Shown: positions 1 to 8,490 of the stretch, piece by piece
Position numbering within the stretch: the stretch's first letter is position 1
Layout of the letters: each line of letters begins with the position of its first letter
Source: Candidatus Nitrosopumilus sp.
Lineage (GTDB): Archaea; Thermoproteota; Nitrososphaeria; Nitrososphaerales; Nitrosopumilaceae
DNA length: 64,000 bases
Reading direction: 5' to 3'
Assembly: GCA_029864335.1 (NCBI GenBank)
Contig: JAOTTS010000008.1
Coordinates: 19,834-83,833 of the forward strand
Made by a program: the position numbers and the translations under genes
Notes under the pieces: generated by a model
What the model was told of the DNA's origin: nothing
Databases searched by the model: none
The model's input: the letters and a program-made list of their open reading frames with translations, nothing else

Positions 1-196
1 TTTTATTCTAAAGGAGGCGATAAAGATTGCACTTTCTCCTATGTTGGTGACCTTGCATTTAATGGAATATGCAGAGGAAGGCTCGGAATTTGACGTACTG
101 ATTTTTGGAGCAAGTACAATTCTGACAAATCTTGGAATCTATCTATTTGCTCCACTTGCGGCCATCTATCAGTTAAAAAAACTAGTTAATCGATAG
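1..196 (+). CDS. C-terminal fragment of a membrane protein
   Basis: An open frame enters from the left edge (first full codon at base 2) and ends with TAG at 194-196, giving about 64 residues. The last 35 residues are hydrophobic (motif FGASTILTNLGIYLFAPLAA) followed by a short basic tail ending KKLVNR, so at least one membrane segment lies near the C-terminus. The rest of the gene is outside the window and no family can be named from this piece. Confidence 0.55.
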   Translation, partial: FILKEAIKIALSPMLVTLHLMEYAEEGSEFDVLIFGASTILTNLGIYLFAPLAAIYQLKKLVNR

Positions 197-395
197 TTTT
201 TTCAATAATTTCTATTCCACGTGGGTCTAGTATTTACACCACTAACTATAACCCCACACACATTGTGCTGGGGGTATAATGCTAAGGGTGAAATTTTCGG
301 ACCAACGTTAGAATTTTTTTATAAACGATATTGAGGATAATTTTTACTTCAAGTGCTAGGTTTCTGAATTATTAATTCTATCCATAAGGTTCAAC

Positions 396-444
396 TCCAC
401 GGGGATTCAGCCACCATTTTGGGGATAAAATAGGACGCAGATAG
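396..444 (+). repeat. Hairpin repeat family, copy 1
   Basis: This is one of three related copies of about 48 bp sharing the core TCCACGGGG, then ACCA, then TTGGGG, then GGAC and GATAG at constant spacing. It sits just upstream of the GYD-repeat gene. The other copies are at 1169-1216 (same strand) and 18830-18877 (opposite strand). In the third copy the start forms a perfect hairpin with 8-bp arms (ATGAGTCC/GGACTCAT) around ACGG. Confidence 0.6.
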
Positions 445-486
445 GCGTGAAAATGCTTATCTGAATTGAATTCATGAAATTCTGTT

Positions 487-1035
487 ATGGGATTGTTGGA
501 TAGATTTAGTCGTACGTTTGACAAGCATGGATATGACCTAGATGGGTATAACAAAAATGGTTATGACAAAAAAGGATACGACAAAGACAGGTATGATAAT
601 CGGGGTTTTTCTATAGATGGAATTCACATCGATACAAAAATTGCTTTTGATAAAGATGGGTTTAACAAAAAAGGATACGACAAAAAAGGATACGACAAAA
701 AAGGATACGACAAAAAAGGATACGACAAAAATGGGTTTAACAAAAACGGGTTTAACAAAGACGGGTATGACCTAGACGGGTATGACAAAAAAGGATACGA
801 CAAAGACGGGTATGACAAAGACAGGTATGATGAAAATGGGTATGATAGTAACGGGTATGATGAAAATGGATACGATGAAAATGGGTATGATTTAGACGGG
901 TATGATGAAAATGGGTATGATAGTAACGGGTATGATGGACTAGGATATGATCACCTAGGTTACGACAAAGAAGGATACAACCAAGAAGGATACAACAAAT
1001 TCAATAAAAAGAAAAACGAAGTACACAGTGATTAA
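487..1035 (+). CDS. GYD-repeat low-complexity protein
   Basis: This 182-residue protein is almost entirely tandem pentapeptides of the form G-Y/F-D/N-x-x, such as GYDKKGYDKDGYDENGYD, from about residue 14 to 172. It has a short non-repetitive start (MGLLDRFSRTFDKHG), a break around residues 42-55, and a Lys-rich tail. There is no signal peptide or membrane segment. The DNA shows the same 15-bp periodicity, with four near-identical units at about 670-735. The D-x-D/N-G spacing loosely recalls calcium-binding repeats, but that is only a resemblance. It lies between two direct copies of a hairpin repeat (396-444 and 1169-1216). The function is unknown. The antisense open frame is a by-product of the repeat. 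Confidence 0.75.
   Translation: MGLLDRFSRTFDKHGYDLDGYNKNGYDKKGYDKDRYDNRGFSIDGIHIDTKIAFDKDGFNKKGYDKKGYDKKGYDKKGYDKNGFNKNGFNKDGYDLDGYDKKGYDKDGYDKDRYDENGYDSNGYDENGYDENGYDLDGYDENGYDSNGYDGLGYDHLGYDKEGYNQEGYNKFNKKKNEVHSD
525..990 (+). repeat. 15-bp tandem repeat tract inside the GYD gene
   Basis: The unit is GGATACGACAAAAAA with variants (GGGTATGATGAAAAT, GGGTTTAACAAAAAC). Units are in phase with the reading frame, so each encodes one pentapeptide. Runs of nearly identical units suggest slippage or unequal exchange, so copy number is likely to vary between strains. Confidence 0.85.
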
Positions 1036-1168
1036 AACAAATTTTTTGTCTGAATACATTCAACAAAAATGTGCATCCTCACTGCTAGTCTATTTGCTGA
1101 ATCTGAAGAAGATAACAGTATGCATAAAAAATAATTTCAAATTCTTCATATTTTCATAAATTAATGGG

Positions 1169-1216
1169 TCCACGGGGCTCACACACCAAATTGGGGTTAA
1201 AAATGGACACAGATAG
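1169..1216 (+). repeat. Hairpin repeat family, copy 2
   Basis: A direct copy of the element at 396-444 (shared core TCCACGGGG...ACCA...TTGGGG...GGAC.CAGATAG). Copies 1 and 2 bracket the GYD-repeat gene. Its right end abuts the stop codon of the minus-strand HNH-like remnant. Confidence 0.6.
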
Positions 1217-1501
1217 TTATCGTCTACTATATCGTCTATTGAGCAGTCTCTTATTGTTTGGATCTATTTTGTAATGACATTTCCCACATACTTCAATTGT
1301 GTAAGCTAGTGGGTCTGTATCATCATAAAATAGATGGTGAAGATAGGTTCTTGGTTTCCATTGTGCTTTCCCTAATTTTTTACAGCAATAGCACTCCCCT
1401 ATTCTGATGTCCTGATCATATACTATTTTCTCGCCTCGAAAATGTAGAATTTTGGACTTCCAGTATTCATGATTACTGATTAGTATGTGACACGGTCGGA
1501 T
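1217..1501 (-). pseudogene. HNH-endonuclease-like remnant with no start codon
   Basis: On the minus strand a 94-codon frame is open between TGA (1502-1504) and TAA (1217-1219). It encodes a clear protein-like sequence with a zinc/HNH layout: CYCCKKLG near residues 38-45, TYLHHLFYDD near 52-61, and VCGKCHYKID near 71-80. That is Cys-x2-Cys, His-His, Cys-x2-Cys-His, as in small HNH nucleases. No ATG, GTG or TTG occurs in frame, so the gene has lost its start or been truncated; a different start mechanism cannot be excluded. The family assignment rests on motif spacing only. Confidence 0.5.
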
Positions 1502-1504
1502 TCA

Positions 1505-1806
1505 AACCTTAGAATCCTAGATTAAATCATCAATCTCTATGTGGGCATTACCTGATTGATTAAAATCTAATTCTAAATGTGTGAAAAATTTAATTTCTAG
1601 TGATTATATCAATTGTGTCCTTAAAGGACAAAATTATGAAATCTCAACTGAATCTGAATTTAAAAGTAAAATATTCTGAAGCCCTTCGGGTCCATATCTT
1701 TTCCATTAGTTTTAAAATAAGCCAATCCAAAATTCATTGGCCGCAATGAAGAATCAGAGTTATATCTGAATGGTGATTGGAAGGCATTTGTCTGAGCTGC
1801 CGATAT
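1505..1806. other. Intergenic stretch, possible decayed coding piece
   Basis: No intact gene is seen. A short plus-strand frame ending with TGA at 1793-1795 reads FIGRNEESELYLNGDWKAFV after an in-frame stop near 1720, which looks more like a protein fragment than random sequence. This is weak evidence. It may be the tail of another degraded accessory gene. Confidence 0.2.
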
Positions 1807-2412
1807 TCATTTGTTAATTTGCGTTTTCACTTTTTCTAAAACATTCTCATCTACTAAATTTTGTTCATACAATGCTTCTGTGATCTGCAAAATATCTAGA
1901 ATTGAATGCATATTGACTCCTAATTCAGATAAGGCTTGATCAGCACCTTCTATTCTATTAACAATTACATATGCGTCTTTAACTGAAATATTGACTTCTT
2001 TTAGTGATTTTATTGCATTCACGACTGAACCTCCAGTAGTTGCAACATCCTCAATCATAACTGCTTTCATTCCATCATGAATTTTTCCTTCAACTGATTT
2101 TGAAGTACCATAATCTTTTGGTTTACTTCTCACATAAATTAGAGGTTTTACAGTTTCTATTGCTAATGCAGATGCAATTACCAATCCTCCTGTTGGGACA
2201 GAAACAATAGAATCAAAATTATCTAATCCTATATTTTGAGCAATCTCATTTTCAAGATATTTGACCATTTTTCTAAATTCATGAGGATAACTTGGAACTA
2301 GTCTTAAATCCACATAGTAAGAACTCTTTTTTCCACTTGCAAGTGTAAATTCTCCAAATTTTATTATGCCTTTTTGATGTAAAAAGGTTGCAAACTCTTT
2401 TACAAATTCCAT
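1807..2412 (-). CDS. pyrE: Orotate phosphoribosyltransferase
   Basis: Joins orotate and PRPP to make orotidine 5'-phosphate, the fifth step of pyrimidine synthesis, in the cytoplasm. The 201-residue length is normal for archaeal PyrE. The N-terminal FTLASGKKSSYYVDLR segment and the PRPP-binding motif VMIEDVATTGGS (about residues 118-129) are both present, together with VPTGG in the middle. It is transcribed divergently from the LarA-like gene at 2463, with about 50 bp between the start codons, so the two promoters must be close or overlapping. Confidence 0.93.
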   Translation of the reverse strand: MEFVKEFATFLHQKGIIKFGEFTLASGKKSSYYVDLRLVPSYPHEFRKMVKYLENEIAQNIGLDNFDSIVSVPTGGLVIASALAIETVKPLIYVRSKPKDYGTSKSVEGKIHDGMKAVMIEDVATTGGSVVNAIKSLKEVNISVKDAYVIVNRIEGADQALSELGVNMHSILDILQITEALYEQNLVDENVLEKVKTQINK

Positions 2413-2462
2413 ACCAAAATTAACTACACTGGATTTATTTTGGTTTGTATTATCAATGAATT

Positions 2463-3545
2463 ATGCCTGAAATCTGGTTAAATTATGGTGTCACTGACGT
2501 TGTTTTGGATATAAGAGCAGAAAATTTAGAGCAAAAAATCGATTCTGATGGAAAAATTTTGGAGGATTCTGCAATAAATGAAAAACTCAACTCTTTTGAT
2601 TTGTCAAAACCTATGGAACTAGTAGTTTTACATAATTCAAAATCCATTCAAAAAATTATCTCTTCTTTGTTTACTTTATGTGAGCAAAAATCAAAACCTT
2701 TCCCGAAAATTTTTACTGAGAAAAAAATCTTGAATTTAGTCAAAGCAGGGCTTCCTGAAGGAAGCTCAATTAACGAATTTGATGGCGTTGATATTTCTAA
2801 TTCAAATCTTGTTTTTATGGGTGAGATGGAATTTGATGGATTATTTGGTTATGAAACGATTTCAACTCGACTTCTCAAAAAATTTGGTTTAGATTCTATG
2901 CTTTCAGCATATGCTAAAAGACAAGGAAATTTACCTATACCAGGACAGCATCCTGAAAGTTTAGTTGAAGCAAAAAAATTCACTGACAATTTTGAAATTC
3001 ATGGTATCGAAATAGTTGCAAATTCTAAAGGCATCATTGATTTTTCAATAGGTCATCCATCTGAAACACTTTCTACAACAAAAATTTTGGAATCAAATTC
3101 AATCAAAGATGTAGGAGAGCATAAAACTATGGTAATCAGTACTGGCAAGAATGCAAGTAATTTTGATTTAGGAAAATCACTCTCATCACTTTGGAATTGT
3201 TCTAGCGCAATAAAACAAGACGGTCTTGCAATTTTAGTAGCTGAATGTAAAGGTGGATTAGGATCTGATGCAATTCAACAATACATTGAAGATAGATTAA
3301 CTTTAGAGCAACTAAGAAATCCCACAAAATACATTAGTGGAATGGAAGATTTGTTATTCCTCTCAGAAGTACAAAAGAATTTTCAGATTGGTATAGTTTC
3401 AATCTTGCCTGAATTTTATGCCAAGAAACTAAACATGATTTCACTACCTGGAATAAAATATTCTATGGATTATATTCTAAAAACACAAGGAGCAAGACAA
3501 AAGGTTGCAGTTGTTACAGATGGTGCTAGACTTTTACTAAGGTAA
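2463..3545 (+). CDS. LarA-like (DUF2088) protein, nickel-pincer racemase family candidate
   Basis: A 360-residue protein. The C-terminal 110 residues match the LarA pattern: a candidate-binding domain ending in AILVAECKGGLGSDAIQQYI, then a segment like SILPEFYAKKLN, then VAVVTDGARLLL. The N-terminus (IWLNYGVTDVVLDI) also fits, but the middle is divergent and I cannot assign the cofactor-attaching lysine. LarA enzymes carry a nickel-pincer nucleotide and racemise or epimerise 2-hydroxy acids; the substrate here is unknown. LarB, LarC and LarE are at 49-53 kb in this window, which supports a functional cofactor. The 3' end overlaps the convergent M50 protease gene by 9 bp. Confidence 0.65.
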   Translation: MPEIWLNYGVTDVVLDIRAENLEQKIDSDGKILEDSAINEKLNSFDLSKPMELVVLHNSKSIQKIISSLFTLCEQKSKPFPKIFTEKKILNLVKAGLPEGSSINEFDGVDISNSNLVFMGEMEFDGLFGYETISTRLLKKFGLDSMLSAYAKRQGNLPIPGQHPESLVEAKKFTDNFEIHGIEIVANSKGIIDFSIGHPSETLSTTKILESNSIKDVGEHKTMVISTGKNASNFDLGKSLSSLWNCSSAIKQDGLAILVAECKGGLGSDAIQQYIEDRLTLEQLRNPTKYISGMEDLLFLSEVQKNFQIGIVSILPEFYAKKLNMISLPGIKYSMDYILKTQGARQKVAVVTDGARLLLR

Positions 3546-4667
3546 GAAATTTGGTAGGAAATCTGATGGTAATGGTGCACATAAAATTGCTAATCCTATA
3601 ATTCCAATGTATGCAAGTTTTCTGTTTCTCGAAAGTGGTGAAATATCATCAAGTGGTGTTGCTCCAGGATTTCTTGAACTCATAATGAGAATTAACATTG
3701 CCATTAACCAATAATCCAACAAAATAAGAATGGCTATACTTCCAAAAGTTGCATACCTATGAAGTTTTGGACCAAGTAATGTTCTTGCCATATGTCCACC
3801 ATCTAATTGCCATGCAGGAAGTAAATTCAAAAACGTAACTAAAAATCCAATCCATGCTGCAAACATCAATGGTGTCATGATTACCTCGTGTCCTTCTCCT
3901 CCTTTTCCAAACAATGCCAAGCTAGCAGTCATTAGTAGTGGCTCACCCCAATTCCATTCCATTAATTTGGATTCGGCAAATAACCCTACTGCAATATCTT
4001 GTTCCAATATTGGTGCAGTATATGCTCCATAAATTGAAACTATAACTGCAATCACTAATCCTGCAATGGGACCTGCAATAGCAACATCAAACAAAATTTC
4101 CCGATTAATTGTTAATCCTCTTGATTGAATAAATGCCCCAAATGTAGGAATTCCAATAACTGGTAATCCTGGAATAAAGTAAGGCCAAGTTGTTTTTAGT
4201 CTGTGTATTTTTGCAGCAATAATATGGCCTAGTTCATGAATTCCTAAAATTCCTAATAATGATAATGTGTATACTCCTGCCATTTCTAAAGGATCTCCAA
4301 TTTCTATAATAGAATTGGTTCCTGATGTCCTATAGTGTCCATCAATCATTACAAATGAAATTACAACTGCAAACAATATTCTGGGGGTCCATGAAGAACT
4401 CATCCATTTTCTCTGTTTTTTTGGTGAAAATTTCTGAATGATTACATATTTTCCATTATTCATCTCTTCTAATTTCCCTGCATAACTCATATTCTCCAAT
4501 TTTCTAGCTAAATCCTCAAACTTTGATTTGAAATCATAATCTTCTATTCTAAACTCGAAAGAAAATTCAGTTTTTATAAAATCACTTACCTCAAATATGG
4601 ATTTGACTAATGAGATAATCTCTTCCTGTGATGCGTCTTCCATCTGTTTATTGCTGCATCTTTCCAT
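3537..4667 (-). CDS. M50-family (site-2-protease-like) membrane metalloprotease
   Basis: A 376-residue polytopic protein. After an N-terminal cytoplasmic region of about 110 residues it has the zinc motif HELGH within ILGIHELGHIIAAKIH (about residue 145), then a later LLPAWQLDGGHMARTLLG giving the third ligand (Asp in the NxxPxxxLDG motif of the family). Several further hydrophobic helices follow. Such proteases cut substrates within the membrane, often releasing regulators or clearing signal peptides; the substrate is unknown. It overlaps the end of the LarA-like gene and is divergent from the acetyltransferase at 4718. Confidence 0.88.
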   Translation of the reverse strand: MERCSNKQMEDASQEEIISLVKSIFEVSDFIKTEFSFEFRIEDYDFKSKFEDLARKLENMSYAGKLEEMNNGKYVIIQKFSPKKQRKWMSSSWTPRILFAVVISFVMIDGHYRTSGTNSIIEIGDPLEMAGVYTLSLLGILGIHELGHIIAAKIHRLKTTWPYFIPGLPVIGIPTFGAFIQSRGLTINREILFDVAIAGPIAGLVIAVIVSIYGAYTAPILEQDIAVGLFAESKLMEWNWGEPLLMTASLALFGKGGEGHEVIMTPLMFAAWIGFLVTFLNLLPAWQLDGGHMARTLLGPKLHRYATFGSIAILILLDYWLMAMLILIMSSRNPGATPLDDISPLSRNRKLAYIGIIGLAILCAPLPSDFLPNFLP

Positions 4668-4682
4668 TAAATGGTCTTTTGG

Positions 4683-4697
4683 TTTAAAAATAAATAT
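4683..4697 (+). promoter_or_regulatory. TATA-like box for the acetyltransferase gene
   Basis: TTTAAAAATAAATAT lies about 25 bp upstream of ATG 4718. This spacing suggests a leaderless transcript beginning at or near that ATG and argues against the TTG at 4697 as the start. Confidence 0.5.
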
Positions 4698-4717
4698 TGA
4701 GACTCTTAACCTATAGT

Positions 4718-5215
4718 ATGCAAGTAATTCTAAGACAATTAGGAGATTGCAATATTAGAAGAGCAGAGCCAAGCGATCTTATTTCTGTGATGGAAATTAA
4801 TTTGAAAACTCTTCCAGAACACTACTCTGATTATTTCTATGAAAGCCTACTTGCAGAACTTCCAGAGGCATTCATTGTTGCAGAAATTGGAGGAAAACAT
4901 GTTGGTTATATTATGTGTAAAACTGAATATGGATTTTCAAATTTCAAAAAATTAGGATTTGTTAAAAAAGGTCATGTGGTTTCTATTGCAGTTCTTGATG
5001 AATATCGAAAAAAAGGTATTGGAAGAGCACTTGTAGAAGAATCCGTTAATGGCGTAAAATTAAGAAAGTGTGATGAATTCTATTTGGAAGTTAGATGTAG
5101 TAATAACGAAGCTGTTAGACTCTATGAAAAACTAGGATTTGTCATTAGACAACAATTAAACGCCTATTATCGAGATGGTGAAGATGCATATCTTATGGCA
5201 ATTGAATTAGATTAG
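4718..5215 (+). CDS. RimI-type GNAT N-acetyltransferase
   Basis: A protein of about 165 residues with the full GNAT fold: an N-terminal RRAEPSDLISVMEIN strand-helix, the acetyl-CoA loop in AVLDEYRKKGIGRALVEE, and the C-terminal NEAVRLYEKLGFVIR. The closest general type is the archaeal RimI/Ard1 group, which acetylates protein N-termini. The longer frame starts at TTG 4697, but I prefer ATG 4718 because a TATA-like box spans 4683-4697. It is followed by a small membrane-protein gene on the same strand. Confidence 0.8.
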   Translation: MQVILRQLGDCNIRRAEPSDLISVMEINLKTLPEHYSDYFYESLLAELPEAFIVAEIGGKHVGYIMCKTEYGFSNFKKLGFVKKGHVVSIAVLDEYRKKGIGRALVEESVNGVKLRKCDEFYLEVRCSNNEAVRLYEKLGFVIRQQLNAYYRDGEDAYLMAIELD

Positions 5216-5252
5216 TTAAAACCAATAAATAACTCTCAAAAAATTCTCCGCC

Positions 5253-5471
5253 ATGGATAAGCGTAAAGGAATGGGAATTACAATTTTTGTGCTTTGCATT
5301 GGTGGCTTTTTTCTTTATGCATATTTGTTAATGCTCTCTGAATGGAGCCCAATCGTGTTACAATTATCTGTATTAATGATTGCAGGAGGAATTCTTGGAG
5401 TCATTGCATGGATTGGATATGTTATGGCAACAACAAAACCTTCCCCAGCATCAATTACCACTGAAGATTAG
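5253..5471 (+). CDS. Small two-helix membrane protein
   Basis: A 72-residue protein with two predicted membrane helices (about residues 8-28 and 35-60), a basic N-terminus MDKRKG and a polar C-terminal tail. No catalytic motif is present. An AT-rich AATAAATAA box about 25 bp upstream suggests its own leaderless promoter. Its stop directly abuts the convergent Trm5 gene. The function is unknown. Confidence 0.65.
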   Translation: MDKRKGMGITIFVLCIGGFFLYAYLLMLSEWSPIVLQLSVLMIAGGILGVIAWIGYVMATTKPSPASITTED

Positions 5472-6308
5472 CTATTTGGAAATTTTCACATCAACTACTG
5501 TTTGATAATATCTTGGACCTACTGCCCTTACAATTTTTGAATTTAGAATTTCTGATTTGACTGGTGTGACTTGAAGGAAATGTTCTTCTGATAGTTTCCC
5601 AGCTTCTGATTTTTTATCAGCGTAAATATGTGAATAATAATGAATTATTCCCCCATTTTTAGTTGTACTGATTGCAGATTCTAAAAATTCATCAGATCTT
5701 TCTGGTAATAACATCAATGTTCTATCTGATTTGTCCTCTAATTGTTCTTTGATAATTTTTGATGCATCTCCATTAATCGATATTATTTTTCCTGCTAGTT
5801 TGTTTAATTCTATATTTTTTTCACACAGTTTTGATGCAATTGGGTTGATATCTAAACTATATACAGTACATTTTTTCTTTTTTGCAGACATTATTGAAAA
5901 CATTCCAACTCCTGCAAACATGTTGGTCACAATTTCTCCCTCTTGAATCAAATTTGCAATTCTTTCTCTTTCTGTTGAAAGTCTAGGTGAAAAAAATGCC
6001 TTTTCAACATCTACTATGAATTTACAGCCAAATTCTTTGTATTCTGTCTCAGTATTGTCTTCTCCTGCTATAATCTCTAAATTTCTAGTACGAAAATCTC
6101 CCTCCACATCTGATGCTTGATAATATACACTTCGGACAATTTTTACTTCCTTTAGCAAAGTTTCCCCAATGATTTTCTTCTTTGATAACAAGATATCTGG
6201 AATTCTTACAATAATTATGTCTCCAATCTGATCAAATGCTGAGATCAAATCTTCACTTTCTTTTTCAGAAAGCACACTTGCAAGTGCTTTTTTTAGCATT
6301 CGAGTCAA
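5472..6308 (-). CDS. trm5: tRNA (guanine37-N1)-methyltransferase, Trm5 type
   Basis: A 278-residue SAM-dependent methyltransferase. Motif I is in VTNMFAGVGMFSIMSAKK, preceded by the family signature AFFSPRLSTERERI. The following VYSLDINPIASKLCEKNIELN and INGDAS segments fit the Trm5/TYW2 group, which methylates G37 next to the anticodon to keep the reading frame. The catalytic segment usually NxP is LLPERSDEFL here. The start overlaps the end of the ABCE1 gene by 4 bp, so the two are probably co-transcribed translation genes. Confidence 0.85.
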   Translation of the reverse strand: MTRMLKKALASVLSEKESEDLISAFDQIGDIIIVRIPDILLSKKKIIGETLLKEVKIVRSVYYQASDVEGDFRTRNLEIIAGEDNTETEYKEFGCKFIVDVEKAFFSPRLSTERERIANLIQEGEIVTNMFAGVGMFSIMSAKKKKCTVYSLDINPIASKLCEKNIELNKLAGKIISINGDASKIIKEQLEDKSDRTLMLLPERSDEFLESAISTTKNGGIIHYYSHIYADKKSEAGKLSEEHFLQVTPVKSEILNSKIVRAVGPRYYQTVVDVKISK

Positions 6309-8092
6309 TGCTTGTAATAGAAATTTCCAGATGTTTTCTGTTCTTTATCTAATCTACTTTCTAGTTTGTTCACTCGAGGTCTGAGACTCCTTTCATCTCT
6401 TCTAAATGACATGTCAAGGGATTTTAGAAACCTGTTCATTGCTTCAGCCTTTCGCATTGGTGTCGTAGCTCTTCCTGTAACTCCTGATTCTCCCTCAAAA
6501 ATTACTATCGAATCTGAAATCAAATCCATCAACTGCAAATCATGATCAATAATTATTGCTGATTTTCCAAAAGAACGAACAAATTTCTGAATGAATTTTG
6601 CAACTGCAATTCTGTCTTCAACATCTAAAAATGCTGATGGTTCATCTAATGCATACAAATCTACTTTTTGCAATAAACAAGATGCAACTGCAACTTTTTG
6701 CAATTCTCCTCCAGAAAGATTTTTGATAGATTTGTTGTATAATTTTTTAATTTTTAATGGTTCTAGTATTTGTTCTTCTTCCATGCTTCCTTCTACCGGA
6801 TTGCCATTTGCTTTATCTAATACTGATATGACTTCTACATCAATATCATTTTGAAGATATTGAGGTTTGTATGCAATCTTGATTTTTTTATTAATACTGC
6901 CTGAATTCGGATTTTCAACCCCTGCAATCATTTTCATCATAGTTGTTTTCCCTAGAGCATTTGCTCCCATTATGCCTAGAACTTCACCTTTTCTTACTTC
7001 CCCTGCTTCAATTGTTACTGAAAATGTCGGATATTTTTTTACTAATTTTGGATATGTAACAATTGTATTTCCTTCTTCAAAAATATCTGTGGTAGATGAT
7101 GATACATCAAAAGAAAATTTTTTGTCTCTAAATCTAACATTTTCATTTGGCAAATAACCATCAAGAAAGACATTGATTCCAATTTTTGTAGATAGTATAG
7201 TTGAAACAATTCCGTACGCCCCAGGTTCACCATATAGAACTTCGATATAGTCACTAAGAAAATCAAGTAATGTCAGATCATGTTCTACAACCATAACGCT
7301 TTTTCCAATTTTTGCCAAGTTCTGAATTACGCGAGCAACACCTGTTCTTTGAAAAACATCATTATACGATGATGGTTCGTCAAAGAAATAAAATTCTGCA
7401 TCTTTTGCTGTAGCAGCTGCTACAGCAATTCTTTGTAATTCTCCTCCGCTTAACTCCTTTAAACTCTGTTCCATAGAATTTTCTAATCCTAATTCTTTGA
7501 TTAACTCTCTTGAAACTCCTCTTTCATCATACTTGTCAAGAAGTTCTTTTCCTGTTCCATCAAACGCTTGTGCAATATGATGAATCTGTTGTGGTTTTAT
7601 TGATGCACGAATTTGCTTTTGTTCAATTTTTTCAAAATGTTGTTTAAGTTCAGTTCCACTATAATGTTTTAAAATTTCATTCCACTCTGGCGGATTTTCA
7701 TATCTTCCAAGGTTTGGTTTTAGATTCCCTGATAGAATATTTACAACAGTACTTTTCCCCATACCATTTCTTCCTAATAGTCCAACCACTCCGCCTTTTT
7801 TTGGAGTAGGTAATTTGAATAATCTAAATGAATTTGCTCCATACTGGTGTATTTTATCCGTAGCCAACTCACTTGCTAGATTTACAATAGTTATTGCATC
7901 AAAGGGGCATACTTTGACACATATTCCACATCCATTACAGATATCTTCATCTATCTGAGCTTTCTTTGATTCTTCATTTAGAACAATACATTCTGCTCCT
8001 GATTTGTTGACTGGGCAGTATTTTATGCACTCCAAACCACATTTTTTTGGTTGGCATAGATCTTGATCTAAAACGGCTACCCTGTGAGTCAT
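6305..8092 (-). CDS. ABCE1/RLI ribosome-recycling ATPase
   Basis: This splits ribosomal subunits after termination. The protein of about 595 residues has an N-terminal pair of ferredoxin-like 4Fe-4S motifs (CQPKKCGLECIKYCPV and CNGCGICVKVCPFDAI). These precede two ABC domains: Walker A GRNGMGKST and signature LSGGELQRIAVA, then GANALGKTT and LSGGELQKVAVA. I place the start at ATG 8092 (MTHRVAVLDQD), where family members begin. A longer frame to 8197 would run into the 5S rRNA gene and is rejected. The 3' end overlaps trm5 by 4 bp. Confidence 0.95.
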   Translation of the reverse strand: MTHRVAVLDQDLCQPKKCGLECIKYCPVNKSGAECIVLNEESKKAQIDEDICNGCGICVKVCPFDAITIVNLASELATDKIHQYGANSFRLFKLPTPKKGGVVGLLGRNGMGKSTVVNILSGNLKPNLGRYENPPEWNEILKHYSGTELKQHFEKIEQKQIRASIKPQQIHHIAQAFDGTGKELLDKYDERGVSRELIKELGLENSMEQSLKELSGGELQRIAVAAATAKDAEFYFFDEPSSYNDVFQRTGVARVIQNLAKIGKSVMVVEHDLTLLDFLSDYIEVLYGEPGAYGIVSTILSTKIGINVFLDGYLPNENVRFRDKKFSFDVSSSTTDIFEEGNTIVTYPKLVKKYPTFSVTIEAGEVRKGEVLGIMGANALGKTTMMKMIAGVENPNSGSINKKIKIAYKPQYLQNDIDVEVISVLDKANGNPVEGSMEEEQILEPLKIKKLYNKSIKNLSGGELQKVAVASCLLQKVDLYALDEPSAFLDVEDRIAVAKFIQKFVRSFGKSAIIIDHDLQLMDLISDSIVIFEGESGVTGRATTPMRKAEAMNRFLKSLDMSFRRDERSLRPRVNKLESRLDKEQKTSGNFYYKH

Positions 8093-8188
8093 GTTGTAAT
8101 CCCGTACTTTCTTTGCTTTATACCTATTTTGAGCATATTTGAAATCTGGCGTTACGTTAATAGATGAGAATCCAACATCATTTTTTAA

Positions 8189-8301
8189 GCCGGCCATAGC
8201 GTTAGGGTGCGACCCAATCCCATTCCGAACTTGGAAGTCAAACCTGACGTCGCTGTTGTGCTACTAAAATGCGAGAGCCTTTGGGAAGCAACAGTGCTGG
8301 C
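8189..8301 (+). rRNA. rrf: 5S ribosomal RNA
   Basis: The plus strand contains the universal 5S core CCCATTCCGAACTTGGAAGT. The ends pair as helix I: GCCGGC at 8189-8194 with GCTGGC at 8296-8301. The mature RNA may extend a few bases further. It stands alone, not linked to 16S/23S in this window, and is divergent from ABCE1. Its presence fixes the ABCE1 start downstream. Confidence 0.93.
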
Positions 8302-8359
8302 ATTTTCTAATTTGCAATCAATCTATTAATATCCAATTATCCTGAATGGTGTGATTTCT

Positions 8360-8488
8360 ATGACAAATTGTACCGTGTGTGGTGAATCCTTTTCAGATGA
8401 TATTCGATTCTTAAATCATATGATGGAAAAACATGGTTTTAGAAATCCAAATGTAGGTACACCTGATAGAAATAGTAGAGGATACTAA
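8360..8488 (+). CDS. 42-residue C2H2 zinc-finger miniprotein
   Basis: A 43-codon frame reads MTNCTVCGESFSDDIRF followed by LNHMMEKHGF and a polar tail ending NSRGY. Cys-x2-Cys then His-x4-His gives one complete C2H2-type finger covering most of the protein. It lies between 5S rRNA and the convergent pepA gene. Single-finger miniproteins of this size are common in archaea and may bind nucleic acid. The role is unknown, and the call rests on the finger motif and clean codon structure. Confidence 0.65.
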   Translation: MTNCTVCGESFSDDIRFLNHMMEKHGFRNPNVGTPDRNSRGY

Positions 8489-8490
8489 TT

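Noticed and set aside
624..818. Open frame on the minus strand inside the GYD-repeat gene (SYPFLSYPFL repeats)
   Set aside because: It is the mirror of the 15-bp repeats; the plus-strand frame is longer, has a normal start and plausible composition.
8093..8197. N-terminal extension of ABCE1
   Set aside because: It overlaps the 5S rRNA gene and family members start at MTHRVAVL.
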